NCBI RefSeq assembly: GCF_000308495.1
Contig: NZ_BAFU01000066.1
Location: 41,252 to 105,251 of the forward strand
DNA from: Nocardia brevicatena NBRC 12119
GTDB lineage: Bacteria > Actinomycetota > Actinomycetes > Mycobacteriales > Mycobacteriaceae
Direction: 5' to 3'
DNA length: 64,000 nt
The notes under the pieces were generated by a model that did no database searches, had not been told where the DNA came from, and saw nothing but the letters and a program-made list of their open reading frames with translations. Position 1 is the first letter of the stretch; every line of letters starts with the position of its first letter. Made by a program: the position numbers and the translations under genes. Shown in pieces: positions 8,265 through 17,869 of this stretch.

Positions 8265-11200
8265 TCAATAGGCGGTGATGATGTGCCCGGGGCTCCACAT
8301 CCCCCCTCGGCGCACCGGGTCGAGTGAGATCCGGGCGGGCCGGGCGTCGCGGTCGAGCGGGATGAACCGCTCGACCGAACCCCAGTCGCGGTCCCAGTCG
8401 TCGTTCAGATAGGCGGGCAGGGTGCGCGCGGTGAACAGGAGCTGCGTCCAGCCGAGCGGGCCACCCCCGTCATGGCCTTGCCACAGGTTGGTGATGGTGG
8501 CGCCGTTGCGGTCGGGCAGGATGCGATATTCGGGCAGTTGGGAGACACCGGCCCGGGTGGGCAGGTGGTTCTGGCAGGGGAAGTTCAGGCCGACGGCCCA
8601 GTCGAGCAGAACCGGGGTGCGCGAGCCGACCAGGTCGTTCAGCGTGGTCGTCCGCGGGACGCGCGGCGGGGTGACCGCGAGCCATTGATCCTGGTTCAGA
8701 TCCCGGTCATCGGCCACCAGGCGTACCGCGTCGGCGTCGCCGGACAGCCGGTCCAGCGGTACACGCAGGTTGCGCCACATCGGGGAGGGGCCGATATCGA
8801 TCGGCAGCGCCCGCCCCAGGGCCTGCACACTGCCGTCGGGCCGGGTCCGGCCGTATTCGAGTTCGAGGCTCTGACCGTAGTGCTCGATGCCGTCGGAGTC
8901 GACGGAACGGATTCGGCCGGCCACGGCGATGGCGATGATCTTCCCGCGCTCGCCGGTGCTGGTGTCGGGGAGGCCGTACCAGCCGGTGGTCAGCGCGGCG
9001 GGGGTCTGGTCGCCATCCTGGTAGCTGCCGAGAATAGGGGTGCTCGCGGGGTCGAGCCCAAAGGGCAGGGCGACGCTGCCGCCGTTGACTCCGGTGCCCC
9101 GCGAGGTATCCGATTGGGAACCCGCGGACCGGGCGGCGTCGCGCAGTTCGTCCGGGTTGTCGGAGACCGAGTTGGCTCGGCCGGTGGTGGTTTCGACCTC
9201 GTCGGAGGCCAGCACCGACGCGACACCGTTCGGATCGAAGCCGGTGGGCTCGGTTCCGGCCAGGGCGGTGGCGATATCGCCGGACAGCGGCCGCAGCATG
9301 GACGCGTTGGGGTCGGTTTCCACGAGTACGTCGTCGGCCAGACCGCACCCGCCGGAGAACGCCGCGGCCACATTGGATTTCGTCAGCGAATACGCCGGGT
9401 ACTGGGCGAGGGCCGCCTTGACGAACGACAGCACCACGAACAGCACCATGACCGCCGACGCGACCACCAGGATCGGTATACGAGCCGGCAGTTGGTGCGC
9501 CCGACGCGGTCGCGTCTCCGGCCGGATATGGAACCAGGCGGCCACGGCCAGCGCGAACACCGTCGCGGCCGCCGCCACGGTCGACAGGCCCGTTCCCGCC
9601 AGAGTGGGCGGCTTGTCCCACCAGGGGACCCCCCACGAGGACACATACCAGTAGCCGTTGGCGCCCACAAAGGTCATGGCCAGCGCGAAAAAGACCGCGG
9701 CGGCGAACAGCGCCCGGTTCCGCAGCGGCCGCATGACCCGCGGGCCGACGGCGACGGCCGTCAGGGCGGCGACGCAGGTGCCTAGTCCGACGAAAACCCC
9801 GAATTGGTGGGTCCATTTGGTGGGGGAGAACATCATCAGCGCCATCGCGGCGACGGTGATGCCGATGACACGCCGCGACGGTCCCACCGCCGTCCCCGGG
9901 ATGTGGCCGCCGCGGCGCAGCATCGTCACCACGCAGACGAGCAGGCCCAACAGCATTACGAACATGCCGAAACGCCGGGTGAGCCAGCCGTCGGCATTGA
10001 GCTGCAGCAGATACTGGTAGCGCAGGAATTCGAAGAACCACGGTTCGCCCGGACCGATCCGCCCGTGCACCCGCACCATTTCGAGCACCGCCGCCAGGGT
10101 CCGATCGGCGAATACCACGGCCAGTACGACCAGGCCCGCGGCGAGCCCCGGCAGCAGCAACGGCAGATACCCGACGGTCCTCGCCCGCCGCACGAGTATC
10201 TCGACCAGCCCCCGGGCACCCGCCAGCAGCGCGCCGGCACAGATCAGCCCCGACGGGGCGACGGTCAGGGTGAACGCGGCGACGATGATCGCCATCGCCG
10301 CGGGCAGCAGCCGTCGGGTGGCGAGGGCCCGTTCGACCGACACCCAGGTGAGCACGACGCCCAACGCCACGAACGGTTCGGCCCGCAGCCCGTTGTTGTA
10401 CGGCAGCCAGAACGCCAGGAACACCAGGGCGGCGGTCCACACCACGACCTTGTCGTTGTGCACGGCGCGGCCGAGCCGGGGCAGCACCTCGCGGCTGACC
10501 ACCCACCAGGTGAGCACGGCGACCAGCAACGTCGGCAGCCGAACCCACGGGCTCGCCGTCGACACATGCGTCAGCCAGGAGATCACGTCGGTGTAGGGGG
10601 TGTAGAACGGGCCCTCGTCGACGCTGAACCACCGGTAGTAGTTCGACATGTAGCCGGAGTTGCGGGCATCCCGGGCCATCCCGAGGATGTAGCCGTCGTC
10701 GGAGGTGTTTGCGCCGATGAAATGCCATACCAGCAGGGTCGTGAATACCACCCGGTCGGTGGGCCGCAGGCGCCACCAGCGCGCGGGCAGGAATCGGCGG
10801 GTCCATCGGCCGTCGGTGCCGTCCAAGCGGTGCAGCGCCACCAGCGCGACCGCGGTCGCGAGCAGGCAGGCCACGATAACGGCGAGTTTCAGCGGGGTCG
10901 GCGAGGTGGAGAAACGCGAGTCGACGTCGATATCGACACGCATATCGCCGGGCACGGTGTCGGTCAGCTCGCTGAACACACCCACGACCTGCGGGCGCAT
11001 ATCGGCCTCGACGGTGGCGCCGGCGACCGTTGTCCCGTCGACCGATACGACGGTCCGCGCCGAGGACATCTCGACGCCGACCGAGCACCCCTGCCCGCGG
11101 ACCGTCTCCAGCGGAGCCGACCACAGCAGCGTATTGCGGGAGACGATGTCGACCCGCCCCGGGCGGTCCACGGTATCGGCGACAACCTTCGCCACGAACC

Positions 11201-11537
11201 CGTACCGCTCCATATCCGGCGACTGCCGCGGCACGGTCGATACGGCGACACCCCCGGATTCGGCGAGCGCGGTGAACGCCGCGCAGGGGAGGTGGGCCGA
11301 CAGCCCGGCCGGCGCGTAGGCGGTCAGCGGCGCCTCGACACTGTCCGCCGTCCCGGCCTCCGGCCAGGTCACCGACGCGGACTCCATCTCGACCGGTAGG
11401 AACGGCAGCGCCACCGCGAGCACTGCCCCCAACAGGCCCGCGATCCACGCGACCGGGCGAGCCCATCCTGTGGTTCCGTCCCACCGCTCGGGTTCGTCCA
11501 CGGACGGCCGCACCGTCCAGATCACAGTGTCAGCCAC
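8265..11537 (-). CDS. Arabinosyltransferase of the Emb family
   Basis: A 1,090-residue membrane glycosyltransferase of the GT-C class that adds arabinose from decaprenyl-phosphoarabinose to arabinogalactan or lipoarabinomannan. About 13 hydrophobic spans can be counted in the first 700 residues. The periplasmic loop has the catalytic Asp-Asp motif NTSDDGYILGMARDA followed by SGYMSNYYRWF, the region around the ethambutol-resistance Met of mycobacterial EmbB, and this Met is present. The C terminus is a soluble carbohydrate-binding part. The start is a GTG at 11537, matching the family N terminus (DTVIWTVRPSV). It is a lone copy here, without the neighbours of a typical embCAB locus, so it cannot be named EmbA, B or C from sequence alone. 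Confidence 0.92.
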   Translation of the reverse strand: MADTVIWTVRPSVDEPERWDGTTGWARPVAWIAGLLGAVLAVALPFLPVEMESASVTWPEAGTADSVEAPLTAYAPAGLSAHLPCAAFTALAESGGVAVSTVPRQSPDMERYGFVAKVVADTVDRPGRVDIVSRNTLLWSAPLETVRGQGCSVGVEMSSARTVVSVDGTTVAGATVEADMRPQVVGVFSELTDTVPGDMRVDIDVDSRFSTSPTPLKLAVIVACLLATAVALVALHRLDGTDGRWTRRFLPARWWRLRPTDRVVFTTLLVWHFIGANTSDDGYILGMARDARNSGYMSNYYRWFSVDEGPFYTPYTDVISWLTHVSTASPWVRLPTLLVAVLTWWVVSREVLPRLGRAVHNDKVVVWTAALVFLAFWLPYNNGLRAEPFVALGVVLTWVSVERALATRRLLPAAMAIIVAAFTLTVAPSGLICAGALLAGARGLVEILVRRARTVGYLPLLLPGLAAGLVVLAVVFADRTLAAVLEMVRVHGRIGPGEPWFFEFLRYQYLLQLNADGWLTRRFGMFVMLLGLLVCVVTMLRRGGHIPGTAVGPSRRVIGITVAAMALMMFSPTKWTHQFGVFVGLGTCVAALTAVAVGPRVMRPLRNRALFAAAVFFALAMTFVGANGYWYVSSWGVPWWDKPPTLAGTGLSTVAAAATVFALAVAAWFHIRPETRPRRAHQLPARIPILVVASAVMVLFVVLSFVKAALAQYPAYSLTKSNVAAAFSGGCGLADDVLVETDPNASMLRPLSGDIATALAGTEPTGFDPNGVASVLASDEVETTTGRANSVSDNPDELRDAARSAGSQSDTSRGTGVNGGSVALPFGLDPASTPILGSYQDGDQTPAALTTGWYGLPDTSTGERGKIIAIAVAGRIRSVDSDGIEHYGQSLELEYGRTRPDGSVQALGRALPIDIGPSPMWRNLRVPLDRLSGDADAVRLVADDRDLNQDQWLAVTPPRVPRTTTLNDLVGSRTPVLLDWAVGLNFPCQNHLPTRAGVSQLPEYRILPDRNGATITNLWQGHDGGGPLGWTQLLFTARTLPAYLNDDWDRDWGSVERFIPLDRDARPARISLDPVRRGGMWSPGHIITAY

Positions 11538-11829
11538 AGGCGGTGATCGTAACGGACCTTCCCGTATCGGCCGGTCCCCAGCTGTCGCTCCGGATTTCCT
11601 CGGCTGTTCCGCCGATATTGTGCGTAGGGCTCTGGACGTGTCTCCGACACGCCGCCCGCTGATCGCGAGGGCTCGGTTCGACTCGCCCATACGGTATTCA
11701 GGGACGAGCCGGAATCGTTTCCGTAGGGCGATGCGCTCACCCGGTCTCGTCGACGAGGATCGGTCGGGTACCGGTCTGCCCGCGCCCTGGGCACTCGGGT
11801 AGGCGACATCCGTATCGGAAGGTGGGTCC

Positions 11830-12675
11830 ATGAAGTTGGAAGCCGGGCAGGTCGCGGTCATCACCGGCGCCGCGAACGGGATCGGGAAGGCGCTGGCCAC
11901 CGCCCTGGCAGGCCGGGCTCTGCGCGTGGTTCTCGCCGATGTCGACGCGGAGCCGCTCGAGCGGGTCGCCGAGGAAATCGGCGACCCGACCCTCGCGGTA
12001 CCCACCGATGTCGCCGATCTCGACCAGGTCCGGCGGTTGGCGCAGCGGACGTTGGACGAATTCGGCCGGGTCGATCTCATCGTCAACAACGCGGGTGTAT
12101 CGACCGGCGGGCCCTGTTGGGAAGTCGATCCGGCGGAATGGCGGCGGCTGTGGTCGGTCAATGTGGAGGGTGTGGTGAACGGGATCCACACGTTTGTCCC
12201 GTATCTGATCGCGGCCGGCCGGGGGCATATCGTCAACACTTCCTCGCTGGCCGGGCTGACCACTGGGCCGTTCGGCGCGCCGTACGCGTCGAGCAAACAC
12301 GCGGTCCTGTCGATCTCGGAGGCCTTGCACGCGGAACTGGAGCTCCTCGCACCCGGGGTGCATGTCACCGCGGTATGCCCGGGCCCGGTCGACACCCGGA
12401 TGATGCGCGGCCTGATCGATGGCGTGGCCTCCTCCCGCGACCAGGGCGACGCGGCCGCCGCGTTACCGTCCGAGCTGCTGGAAAAACTCGCGCCGTTGGC
12501 GCAGCACGTCGAGGAGATGGCCAAGGACCTCATGTCCCCCGAGCAGGCCGCGGAGATCATCGTCGCGGCGATCGAATCGGACCGGGTCTATGTCACCACC
12601 CACCCGGAGATGGCCCAGGCCGCCCGCACCCGAACCGAGACCATCCTGGCTTCCTTCGGCACACCCGCCGGCTAA
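11830..12675 (+). CDS. Short-chain dehydrogenase/reductase
   Basis: A 281-residue classical SDR. It shows the NAD(P)-binding TGAANGIG, the DV pair after the third strand, NNAG, the catalytic Ser in NTSSLAG, the YASSK catalytic Tyr/Lys motif and PGPVDT. GGAAGG stands before the ATG. Asp 38 after the second strand (VVLADVD) suggests a preference for NAD. It is divergent from the Emb gene across 292 bp in which no feature is seen. The substrate is unknown; a longer C-terminal part (residues 190-281) is typical of SDRs that act on lipids or steroids. Confidence 0.87.
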   Translation: MKLEAGQVAVITGAANGIGKALATALAGRALRVVLADVDAEPLERVAEEIGDPTLAVPTDVADLDQVRRLAQRTLDEFGRVDLIVNNAGVSTGGPCWEVDPAEWRRLWSVNVEGVVNGIHTFVPYLIAAGRGHIVNTSSLAGLTTGPFGAPYASSKHAVLSISEALHAELELLAPGVHVTAVCPGPVDTRMMRGLIDGVASSRDQGDAAAALPSELLEKLAPLAQHVEEMAKDLMSPEQAAEIIVAAIESDRVYVTTHPEMAQAARTRTETILASFGTPAG

Positions 12676-12748
12676 CCGACCGGCTCCGCCCGAGGGTGGC
12701 CCTGTCCCGGTCCCTCTCGGGCCCGGTTGTCCGGCGCGGACTGCCGTC

Positions 12749-13174
12749 ATGACGCGATACCGATTGTTCGGCCGAACCGGATGGCGTGTCTCCGAACTCG
12801 TTCCGGGCACCATGGCGATCGCCGACGAGTACCGGCGGATTTTGGAGGTCTTCGCCCACGCGGGAGGCGATTTCGTCGACACCGCCTCCGCCTACGGCGC
12901 GGGTGAGGAGAGGCTCGGTTCCGTGGTCGACCGCTGCGACCGATTCCTCATCGGCACCGAGTACACGCTGACCCGCGACCCTGGTGATCCCAATACCTCG
13001 GGTAATCAACGCGAGAACCTGACCTGCTCGCTCGACCAGAGCCTGCGGCGGCTGCGCACCGACTATTTCGAGGAATCCGGCCCTTGGCGCTTACCGCAGA
13101 TAGCGGACACCATGTGCGGTAACTCGGACATCGACCTGGGGCCTGCCCGGCCTCGTTCTAGTCCTCCGTTGTAG
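12749..13174 (+). pseudogene. Aldo/keto reductase remnant
   Basis: The frame opens as a typical aldo/keto reductase: YRLFGRTGWRVSELVPGTM, then FVDTASAYGAGEERLGSVV and SLDQSLRRLRTDYFE. Compared with the family it lacks about 20 residues between GTM and the next helix, the usual active-site Lys position reads GTEYT instead of a K-containing form, and the protein breaks off at 141 residues into unrelated sequence, less than half of the normal 320. The TIM barrel cannot form. It follows the SDR gene by 73 bases and may once have been part of that unit. Confidence 0.75.
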
Positions 13175-13272
13175 CTGCACCGACCAGCGAGAACGGGCAT
13201 ATCCGTTGCTTTTTCGGCGATCTACCGGAACCCCTGGTTACCGCCGATGTCGACCTCGATACCGGCTGCTTG

Positions 13273-14508
13273 TCAGCATTGCAGGGGCGCCGCGTCTCGA
13301 TGCCTCGGTCGAGGACAGGGCGAACTCGCGGCACTGTGGAGGGTGCTGCCGGTGACCTGGGTCAGTCCCCACAGAACCAGTGCGGAGAGGGAGTAGACCG
13401 CGCCGACCCAGCAGGAGGCCGGCCATCCCCAGGTACCGTATGCCCAGGTGGTCGTGATCGCGCCGAGGGCGGACCCGAGGGAATAGAAGGTCATGTAGGC
13501 GCCTATGACGCTGCCGGTGCGGTGCGGGTGCGCTGCGGTCAGCAGGTGTTGACTGCTGACATGCACTGCCTGGACGGCGAAGTCGAGCAGGACGACGCCG
13601 ATGACGAGCAGCCACAGGGTTGTTTCGGTCCGGGCGATGAGCAGCCAGGAGGCGGTGAGCAACGCCAGTGAGGAACCGGTGATCGCCTGCGCGTGCCCGG
13701 AGTCGGCCCATCGCCCCGCGCGGGCGGCGCCGAGCGCTCCGGCCAGGCCCGCCAATCCGAATAGGCCGATCTGCGTGGTGCCGAAGTTCCAGGGCTCGGC
13801 GCCGAGGAGGAGGGCGAGCCCGCTCCAAAGGGTTCCGAAGGACGCGAAGAGGAAGAAGGTGATCAGGCCTCGGCTCAGGAACAGGCGGTCCGTGCGCGCG
13901 AGCCGCCCCAGCGATGCCGGCACCTGCGCGTACCGCATACCGGGAGTTCTGTGGTCAGGGTCGAGTGTCGCGCGGACGGTGAGGGCCAGAGCCACGCAGA
14001 GCGCGGCGAGCAGCGCGTACACGGCATGCCAGCCGACCGTGTCGCCCAGGACACCCGCGAGGACACGGACGCCGAGGATACCGATCACCACACCCGAGGT
14101 GACCGCGCCGATATTGCGTCCCCGCTCGCTCGGCGCGGAGATGGCAGCGACATAGGCGACGGTCACCTGAACCACGACCGCGAACAGACCCGCGATCGCC
14201 AGCCCCGTCACCGCGACGGCACTGTTCGGGGCAGCGGCCGCGACCGCAGCCCCCGCGGCGGTGAGTACCAGGTGCACGGTGATGAGGCGACGACGATTCA
14301 CCACGTCTCCGAGCGGGGCCAGCAGGACCAGACCGGCGAAGTAGCCGATCTGCCCGGCGGCGACCAGTCCGCCCAGTGACTCGCGCGCCAATCCCAAGTC
14401 GGCGCCCGCCGCCTCCAATACCGGCTGGATCGCATAGATCGTCGATACGGCCACTGCGCACACCAGCGCCAAGACGAATCGCTGCGATCCTGTGACTCCT
14501 GTCGCCAT
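13273..14508 (-). CDS. MFS transporter (drug efflux type)
   Basis: A 411-residue major facilitator with 12 predicted membrane spans. The A-like motif between spans 2 and 3 reads GDVVNRRRL, and the N-terminal half is rich in Gly and Ala as in 12-span DHA1-type exporters. The ATG at 14508 has GGAGG four bases upstream. It is divergent from the HxlR regulator over 85 bp, the usual layout of a regulator and the exporter that it represses. The substrate is unknown. Confidence 0.87.
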   Translation of the reverse strand: MATGVTGSQRFVLALVCAVAVSTIYAIQPVLEAAGADLGLARESLGGLVAAGQIGYFAGLVLLAPLGDVVNRRRLITVHLVLTAAGAAVAAAAPNSAVAVTGLAIAGLFAVVVQVTVAYVAAISAPSERGRNIGAVTSGVVIGILGVRVLAGVLGDTVGWHAVYALLAALCVALALTVRATLDPDHRTPGMRYAQVPASLGRLARTDRLFLSRGLITFFLFASFGTLWSGLALLLGAEPWNFGTTQIGLFGLAGLAGALGAARAGRWADSGHAQAITGSSLALLTASWLLIARTETTLWLLVIGVVLLDFAVQAVHVSSQHLLTAAHPHRTGSVIGAYMTFYSLGSALGAITTTWAYGTWGWPASCWVGAVYSLSALVLWGLTQVTGSTLHSAASSPCPRPRHRDAAPLQC

Positions 14509-14593
14509 CACACCTCCCGAATCGGTAGCAAAACGCAACCATTTGACAGTAGGGCATAATAGTTTCGAATTGCAACCGATCGGGAGGAAGCTC

Positions 14594-15073
14594 ATGACCG
14601 CGACACTCGGGTCCGACCGCGCGTGGACCGATCCCACCTGCCCTGTCGCGCGAACTGTCGACCTCGTGGGCGACCGGTGGAGCCTGCTGATCGTGCGCGA
14701 CGCCATGGACGGCGCGGCGACCTTCACCGAATTCCGGCAGCGGCTCGGGATCGCCCGCAACATCCTCACCGATCGCCTGCGCAGGCTCGTCGACCACGGC
14801 ATCCTCACCACGAGCACCACTCCCGGCGGCAAGCGACACATCTACGAACTCACCGAAGCCGGGCAGGACCTCTTCACCATCGTCGTGGCGTTGCGCCAAT
14901 GGGGAGAACGCCACGCCTTCACCGGCAACGAACCCCATTCGACACTCATCGACCGTCACGGCAGCCCCGTAGCCCGGCTGCGCACCGAAAACCACGAGGG
15001 CAAGCTCGTCACCGCGGCGACCACCCGAGTCCACAAGGTGGACGAACACGACGCCTCGGTGGCAGATGCGTGA
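14594..15073 (+). CDS. HxlR-family transcriptional regulator
   Basis: A 159-residue MarR-like winged-helix protein of the HxlR family: CPVARTVDLVGDRWSLLIVRDAMDG with the family Cys, then FTEFRQRLGIARNILTDRLRRLVDHGIL for the recognition helix and the wing GGKRHIYELTEAG. GGGAGGAAG lies just before the ATG. Many family members sense redox or electrophiles through the N-terminal Cys, and this one has a single Cys (in PTCPVAR). It is divergent from the MFS exporter, which it probably controls. Confidence 0.9.
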   Translation: MTATLGSDRAWTDPTCPVARTVDLVGDRWSLLIVRDAMDGAATFTEFRQRLGIARNILTDRLRRLVDHGILTTSTTPGGKRHIYELTEAGQDLFTIVVALRQWGERHAFTGNEPHSTLIDRHGSPVARLRTENHEGKLVTAATTRVHKVDEHDASVADA

Positions 15074-15945
15074 CCGGCTGCATGACAAGCCATTCGAACA
15101 GAGCGGCCTCCGGCATGAGAGGGCACGCATATTCGACGCGCCCAGGCAACCAGGTGGTCAATGGTCAAACCCTGTCCATGAGCCGGGCCGCTATCCGTTC
15201 CCGATGCCGCTGGTCGGGCTGGTCCTGTCGGCAGTGCTCGTCCTCCCATCGCCTCGTGGTCGTGGCGATCGGAGTCAGGATGACCGGTTCTTCTCCGGAG
15301 CTGGTCGAGAACTTCGGGACCCGGCCGTGGCGCTGTCGCAGCCGAAAGTATTGGCCGGCAATCCACCGCTGCGGCGGTTGCGGCGAGATCTGTCACAGGT
15401 GTGGAGTTCCGGCAGTAATCGCGCGAAAAACAACGAAGTTGCCTGGATCAGCGGTGATCACGTTTGTACCGAAGCGGGCTTTCGCGTTCGGGTCCGGTAG
15501 CAATGGCGGAAAATCCAACGAAGTTGCCGGTAACGCCCTCTTGGGGAACCGCCGCGCCGATAACCACGACACGGCGGGATTCCCCGCCACGATGAAGCGG
15601 CCCCGGCCAGAATCCTGGATTCGGTCGGGGCCGCTTCATATCCCGACTGGAGGGGGTCGCCGTAGTATTCGCCGAAAACCGGGCGGATATGAACATAGCC
15701 GCCGATCAGGACGGATACGGCGCTGCCCTCGGCCACTCGCGTCAGACGCGAGAAACCCGCATCCGATGCGAGTCGGCAGCACGTGGATGTCCGCAGACCT
15801 TCGTTCGCAAGACACCTTCGAGGGCAATGCGTTTCCGCAGGTCGAATTTGTAACGCACGCCGTGTTGTCCCTCTATCCGTAACGGCTCGCGGTACGCAAT
15901 CGATGGTCAAGCAATAGTGAAGCAATGTGGAAGATGGGATTTCGA
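15074..15945. other. Gene-poor 0.9-kb stretch
   Basis: No reading frame here has convincing codon usage or a recognised family. The stretch contains the 12-mer AACGAAGTTGCC twice (15432-15443 and 15517-15528), a short palindrome (GGCGGG and CCCGCC at 15573-15588) and a long hairpin at 15592-15639. Together with the aldo/keto reductase remnant nearby, it looks like decayed or transferred DNA. Confidence 0.45.
15592..15639. repeat. Long 17-bp stem hairpin
   Basis: The arms at 15592-15608 and 15623-15639 pair over 17 bases with a single G-T wobble. The 14-base loop contains a second small palindrome (GAATC, CTG, GATTC). Such near-perfect GC-rich hairpins can be terminators or palindromic repetitive elements. 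No T-run follows on either strand and no gene ends close to it. Confidence 0.6.
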
Positions 15946-16311
15946 ATGAGAAGGACGACAACCGTCGCCACACGGATCGTCGTTGCCACCGCTGTGGTTT
16001 CGGGCTTCGCCGCGGTACTCGGCTCCCCTGCGGCCCAAGCCGCGCCGCAGGACTGCGTTGTCACACGGGACCTGGTCGGCGCGACGGCGACGTGCCACGA
16101 CGACGCCCCCGTTGGGCGGGAGTACGCTCTGACCGTTGAGTGTTTCGGCCTGCACGGTGTGCCCAATGCCTTTCCCCTCATGGCTATCGGCCCTTACCAG
16201 GGTTCGTGGAGTGGTTCCTTCGGTCCGTCCGGTCACGGCACGGCCTCGTGCTTGGGCCCCCTGAGCATCGGGACCGCTACAAACGCCTACGTCGCGATCT
16301 ACCGGGACTGA
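15946..16311 (+). CDS. Small secreted protein with conserved cysteines
   Basis: A 121-residue exported protein. The signal peptide is strong (MRRTTTVATRIVVATAVVSG, cleaved after AQA). The mature part of about 85 residues has four Cys (QDCVV, ATCHD, VECFG, ASCLG), which could make two disulfides, and is rich in Gly and Ser. An ATG at 15925 would add seven residues before the signal peptide. No family is recognised. It stands apart from its neighbours. Confidence 0.6.
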   Translation: MRRTTTVATRIVVATAVVSGFAAVLGSPAAQAAPQDCVVTRDLVGATATCHDDAPVGREYALTVECFGLHGVPNAFPLMAIGPYQGSWSGSFGPSGHGTASCLGPLSIGTATNAYVAIYRD

Positions 16312-16337
16312 TCCATCGCGCGGCATCGGCCGGGTGA

Positions 16338-16683
16338 TCAAGCCACCGCATGCCGCAGTCCCGGGAAAGTGGAACGGGCCTCGGACGGCGATCCCGCGCC
16401 GGCTCGCAATAGTGCAGGGCCCCGGGCAGTCACCAAGGCGCGCGTGGCACATGGCGGCGCGCAGCACCACCTCACCCCACACCTGCGGTTCGGCCGTCCG
16501 CATCGCGACCGGGTCGACCTGAGCGGACGACAAGATCTCCTCGAGCCGGTGACGGTGCACCCGCGCGGTTTCGTGGGCGATCTGCTCGGCACGGTCGGCG
16601 TCCAGGACTGCCGCGACCCCGTCCCCCGCTACTCGGACGAGTGAGATGCAGCTCCGGTCAGATATCGCCTTTGGCGGCCACAC
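16338..16683 (-). other. Possible frameshifted ORF, unknown
   Basis: The minus strand between about 16450 and 16650 has very high GC at third codon positions and a sensible composition (helix around RAEQIAHETARVHRHRLEEI, then EPQVWGEVVLRAAMCHARLG). The frame starts at a GTG at 16683, overlapping the end of the methyltransferase gene. Near 16440 the coding signal appears to pass to the next frame, which ends at 16338. It may be a broken gene or a short real one. No family is recognised. Confidence 0.3.
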
Positions 16684-17869
16684 CCGTGATCAGCGGTCGA
16701 ACAATCGGGGGCATTCCCCGCCACGACGTTTCCTGGACGTCTTCGAGCTCCAGCCCGCTTGCCCGGATCAGCTCGAGGGTGGCACGGTTGCAGTGGCAGC
16801 CCTCCGCAAACCGGCGCCACGGGCCGGCGAGGCGGTCTTGCCAATAGGCGAGTCGCGGCGACTGGGAACGTACGTGCTCGAGAAACAGCAGCCGGCCGCG
16901 GGGGTGCAACACGCGCTCGATCTCCCGCAACACCGGGTCAGGGTCGTCGACAGTGCACAACACGAGCGTTGAGACGACCGTGTCCACGGTTTCGTCCGCG
17001 AACGGCAGTCGTTCCGCCGATGCGTCGAGAACACGCGCCCGACGTCGACTGCGACGCAGCCTCCGCGCCAACTGCGCACGCATCGCGGCCTCCGGTTCGG
17101 TCAAGATCAGCTCGTCGAGGCCGTCAGGGTAGTACCCCAGGTTAAGACCGGTACCGCTGCCGAGTTCGACAGTCCGCCCCCTCGCACCGCTGAGCAAATC
17201 CCGACGACGAGCGCCCATACCCGCCCTCTCGCCCACCCACAGCAGAGGGTCATACAGCGCCGCGAACGCCCGCGCCCACAGGTTCGAGCCCTCCACCGTT
17301 ACCGCCGGCACGGCACCACTGCTCACACACTCGACGGTACGCCGGTGGGCATCATCGCGCATGTCCAGCTCGTCGAGCAGGGTGGGCAGCCGCCGGAAGT
17401 TCGGCCGCGCCGTGTGCCGGTCACCGGTGCGCCTTACTTTGCGGCCGACGGTGCACATGCCGGGTGTTGATATGCCAGGGAAGGTGCGAACCGATACACC
17501 GGTCTCTCGGTCGGGTCGGGCGGTGTGACCGAAGGCCGGACCGCCGGGTACTGCGGTCGATGGAAGGTCACCGGCTCGCTGCTCGGCAATCGTTCTGTGG
17601 TGCAGCCATGCCAGGAGTACTGCACCGAGGGCAGTGGGTAGAGAGTCCCCGGCAATGACCAGAACGGTGTCTTCGGGAGCCGGCAGTACATACAGGTAGG
17701 TCAATAACGAGGCGACGAACATACCGACGAGCACTGCCGAAACGGTGTGCGAGATCCTGACGTGTGGAGCAACGTCCATCAATACGACAGTGCTTCCCTT
17801 CAGGACAACGGCGAGCCCCGCGATCGGGTCCGGTCTCTTCGCAGCGTCCGGTACTCCACACCAGGGCAA
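16658..17869 (-). CDS. Class I SAM-dependent methyltransferase with N-terminal membrane segment
   Basis: A 403-residue open frame. Residues about 205-403 are a methyltransferase of the UbiE/phospholipid type: VELGSGTGLNLGYYP (motif I), ILTEPEAAM (acidic loop for the ribose), SAERLPFADETVDTVVSTLVLC and VLREIERVLHPRGRLLFLEH. Residues 31-95 carry two hydrophobic spans (VSAVLVGMFVASLLTYLYVL and LPTALGAVLLAWLHH), and residues 100-190 look unstructured. GC at third positions is visibly lower in the N-terminal part than in the neighbours. It may be a natural fusion, or two genes joined in frame with the enzyme starting internally near VTVEGSNLWARA. The real start is uncertain. The substrate is unknown, possibly a lipid. 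Confidence 0.65.
   Translation of the reverse strand: MPWCGVPDAAKRPDPIAGLAVVLKGSTVVLMDVAPHVRISHTVSAVLVGMFVASLLTYLYVLPAPEDTVLVIAGDSLPTALGAVLLAWLHHRTIAEQRAGDLPSTAVPGGPAFGHTARPDRETGVSVRTFPGISTPGMCTVGRKVRRTGDRHTARPNFRRLPTLLDELDMRDDAHRRTVECVSSGAVPAVTVEGSNLWARAFAALYDPLLWVGERAGMGARRRDLLSGARGRTVELGSGTGLNLGYYPDGLDELILTEPEAAMRAQLARRLRRSRRRARVLDASAERLPFADETVDTVVSTLVLCTVDDPDPVLREIERVLHPRGRLLFLEHVRSQSPRLAYWQDRLAGPWRRFAEGCHCNRATLELIRASGLELEDVQETSWRGMPPIVRPLITGVAAKGDI

Noticed and set aside
8472-11399. Two long plus-strand frames (437 and 531 codons) opposite the Emb gene
   Set aside because: They are shadow frames of a membrane protein gene: Arg/Gly/Gln-rich and without hydrophobic or domain structure.
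12419-13174. 251-codon frame covering the end of the SDR gene and the aldo/keto reductase remnant as one protein
   Set aside because: The first 110 codons are a shadow frame of the SDR. Only the part from 12749 resembles a protein family.
15432-15528. Possible CRISPR-like repeat (AACGAAGTTGCC twice)
   Set aside because: Only two short copies are present, with no regular spacer series and no cas genes.
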